From the NCBI GenBank assembly GCA_946902875.1, contig OX336343.1, positions 1,340,754-1,404,753 of the forward strand: a DNA stretch of 64,000 nt, written 5' to 3'. Position numbers and translations under genes: made by a program. Under the pieces are notes generated by a model that was not told the origin of the DNA, made no database searches, and saw only the letters and a program-made list of their open reading frames with translations. Within the stretch, counting starts at the first letter, position 1. The number at the start of each line of letters is the position of its first letter. Of the stretch, positions 63,101 to 64,000 are shown piece by piece. The DNA comes from Nematopogon swammerdamellus (Eukaryota > Arthropoda > Insecta > Lepidoptera > Adelidae).

Positions 63101-63300
63101 GTGGCGCCGGACTACCTGGAGGGGCTGCTGCTGGTGCTGCCGGGTGGGGGCGCGCCGGGGGCGGGGGTGCTGCGCGACGCGGCCGCCGCCGCCGCGCTGT
63201 TGCACCGCGCCGCCGCCCTACCGGACGCGCCGCACGCGCGCGACCTCAAGTTCCTGCTGCCCAAGCCGCTGCTCGCGCTGCGCGAGCCCAGGCCGCAGGC
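63101..63300 (+). CDS. Myosin XV-type gene, FERM F2 lobe exon (3' end uncertain)
   Basis: The acceptor is 'gcgcgcgcacgcag', phase 0. It encodes VAPDYLEGLLLVLPGGGAPG, an Ala-rich stretch, LLHRAAALPDAPHARDLKFL and LPKPLLALREPRPQ, as in the F2 lobe of myosin XV. After RPQ the family would go on with a (A)QWV-like segment, which is absent. Weak candidate donors are at about 63303 and 63332 ('catag/gtagag'). The same frame runs on without a stop into LINE RT sequence from 63333 to 63953. So either the exon ends here or it is broken by the insertion. Confidence 0.8.
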
Positions 63301-63332
63301 TAGTACCACACACCTTCATTTTCATACATACA

Positions 63333-64000
63333 TAGGTAGAGACAGAGCCTGGCACCGGGGACTCTTAAGCAAGCTGCCGGCCTACGGTGTCCCTACAAAA
63401 CTGTGCACTTGGATCTCCAGCTTTTTGAGTGGTCGGTCGATCTTTGTCACCCTAGATGGTGCCTGCTCGGCCGACTACTCAATCAATGCTGGTGTTCCAC
63501 AAGGATCCGTGCTGTCGCCTACGCTGTTTTTATTGTTCATCAACGACATGCTCTCGCTCGGCGAAATACATTGTTACGCGGACGACAGCACGGTGCACGA
63601 AGGGTTCATCAAGGACTGGAAGGGTAGAGAAGCCTCAGCAGCAAACGCGAGACGCGAAACTGTTGCTCGGGTTGACCGGGTTCTCGAAAAAGTATCCTCT
63701 TGGGGGAAGAAGAACTTGGTCAACTTCAACGTAGCCAAGATGCAAGCTCGTGCCTTCTCTACTAAGGCTGATCCGTTTCCTCTCCAAGCCACTTTTCAGG
63801 GCAGTCAAGTCCCCAACGATGGTAGTCTGGGCGTCCTGGGTATGGAGGTGTCCAGGGACGTTGGGTTTCGATCGTTCATAGAGTCCAAGGGGAAACTAGC
63901 GTCTCGAAAATTAGGGATCCTTTACCGATGTCGGCGATTTTTCACGCCGGTCTAACTGCTTATACTCTACAAAGCACAAGTAAGACCGGTGATGGAATAT
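63333..64000 (+). pseudogene. CR1/Jockey-like LINE reverse transcriptase, 5'-truncated, running off the edge
   Basis: It reads RAWHRGLLSKLPAYGVPTKL, INAGVPQGSVLSPTLFLLFI (motif B), IHCYADDSTVH (motif C), KLASRKLGILYRCRRFFTP, a single stop (TAA at 63954), then LLILYKAQVRPVMEY in the same frame to the window end. RT motif A and everything upstream are missing. One stop in about 220 codons suggests a young copy. Confidence 0.85.

Overview
The window looks like a transposon-packed stretch of a lepidopteran (probably noctuoid moth) nuclear genome. This rests on (i) tRNA- and 5S-rRNA-headed SINEs of the kind described in Helicoverpa (HaSE-type, matched from memory), (ii) Helitron-like tails with the 'GCGAAGCCGCGGGCAAAAGC' signature followed by TAGT, (iii) very abundant 'agggttccgta ... 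cgcacttggccggttttt' repeats with internal CTGT/CCGT microsatellites, and (iv) spliceosomal introns with GC-rich exons in AT-rich surroundings.

The only host gene I can support is on the + strand: part of an unconventional myosin of the myosin XV type (Drosophila Myo10A/sisyphus-like), covering the first MyTH4 domain and the start of the FERM domain. Seven phase-consistent exons are seen (37047-37282, 52593-52851, 53624-53778, 54796-54934, 56763-56891, 62368-62592, 63101-about 63300). An eighth candidate (42804-42923) has matching phases but unproven coding status. The motor domain lies outside the window or upstream of it: the first 37 kb holds no recognisable motor exon and is either a very long intron or intergenic. 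The gene also runs off the right edge.

The second theme is mobile DNA. A nearly intact antisense retrotransposon (58272-61269) with PHD finger, C2H2 finger, reverse transcriptase and a C-terminal zinc/PD-motif nuclease-like region sits in a myosin intron. Two 5'-truncated relatives lie at 33.5 and 48.4 kb. About nine fragments of a CR1/Jockey-like LINE occur, plus two SINE families whose 3' tails resemble those LINE tails, hAT/Transib/PIF/mariner-type DNA transposons or MITEs with visible target-site duplications, Helitron-like ends, and several large foldback (inverted-repeat) structures. Many are nested, sometimes three deep (SINE > Transib-like > palindromic-ended element at 19.2-20.9 kb).

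The third theme is local amplification. A myosin coding exon has been turned into a 165-bp tandem array (53624-54678). The next intron is filled by a 157-bp higher-order satellite (54990-56695). An 18-bp piece of LINE reverse-transcriptase coding sequence has become a minisatellite (46463-46866). Other arrays lie at 16.8, 32.7-34.3, 42.2, 49.7 and 61.7 kb. A seven-base motif (GTCCTCG/CGAGGAC) recurs 16 times in 2.4 kb around 11.6-14.0 kb without an obvious repeat unit.
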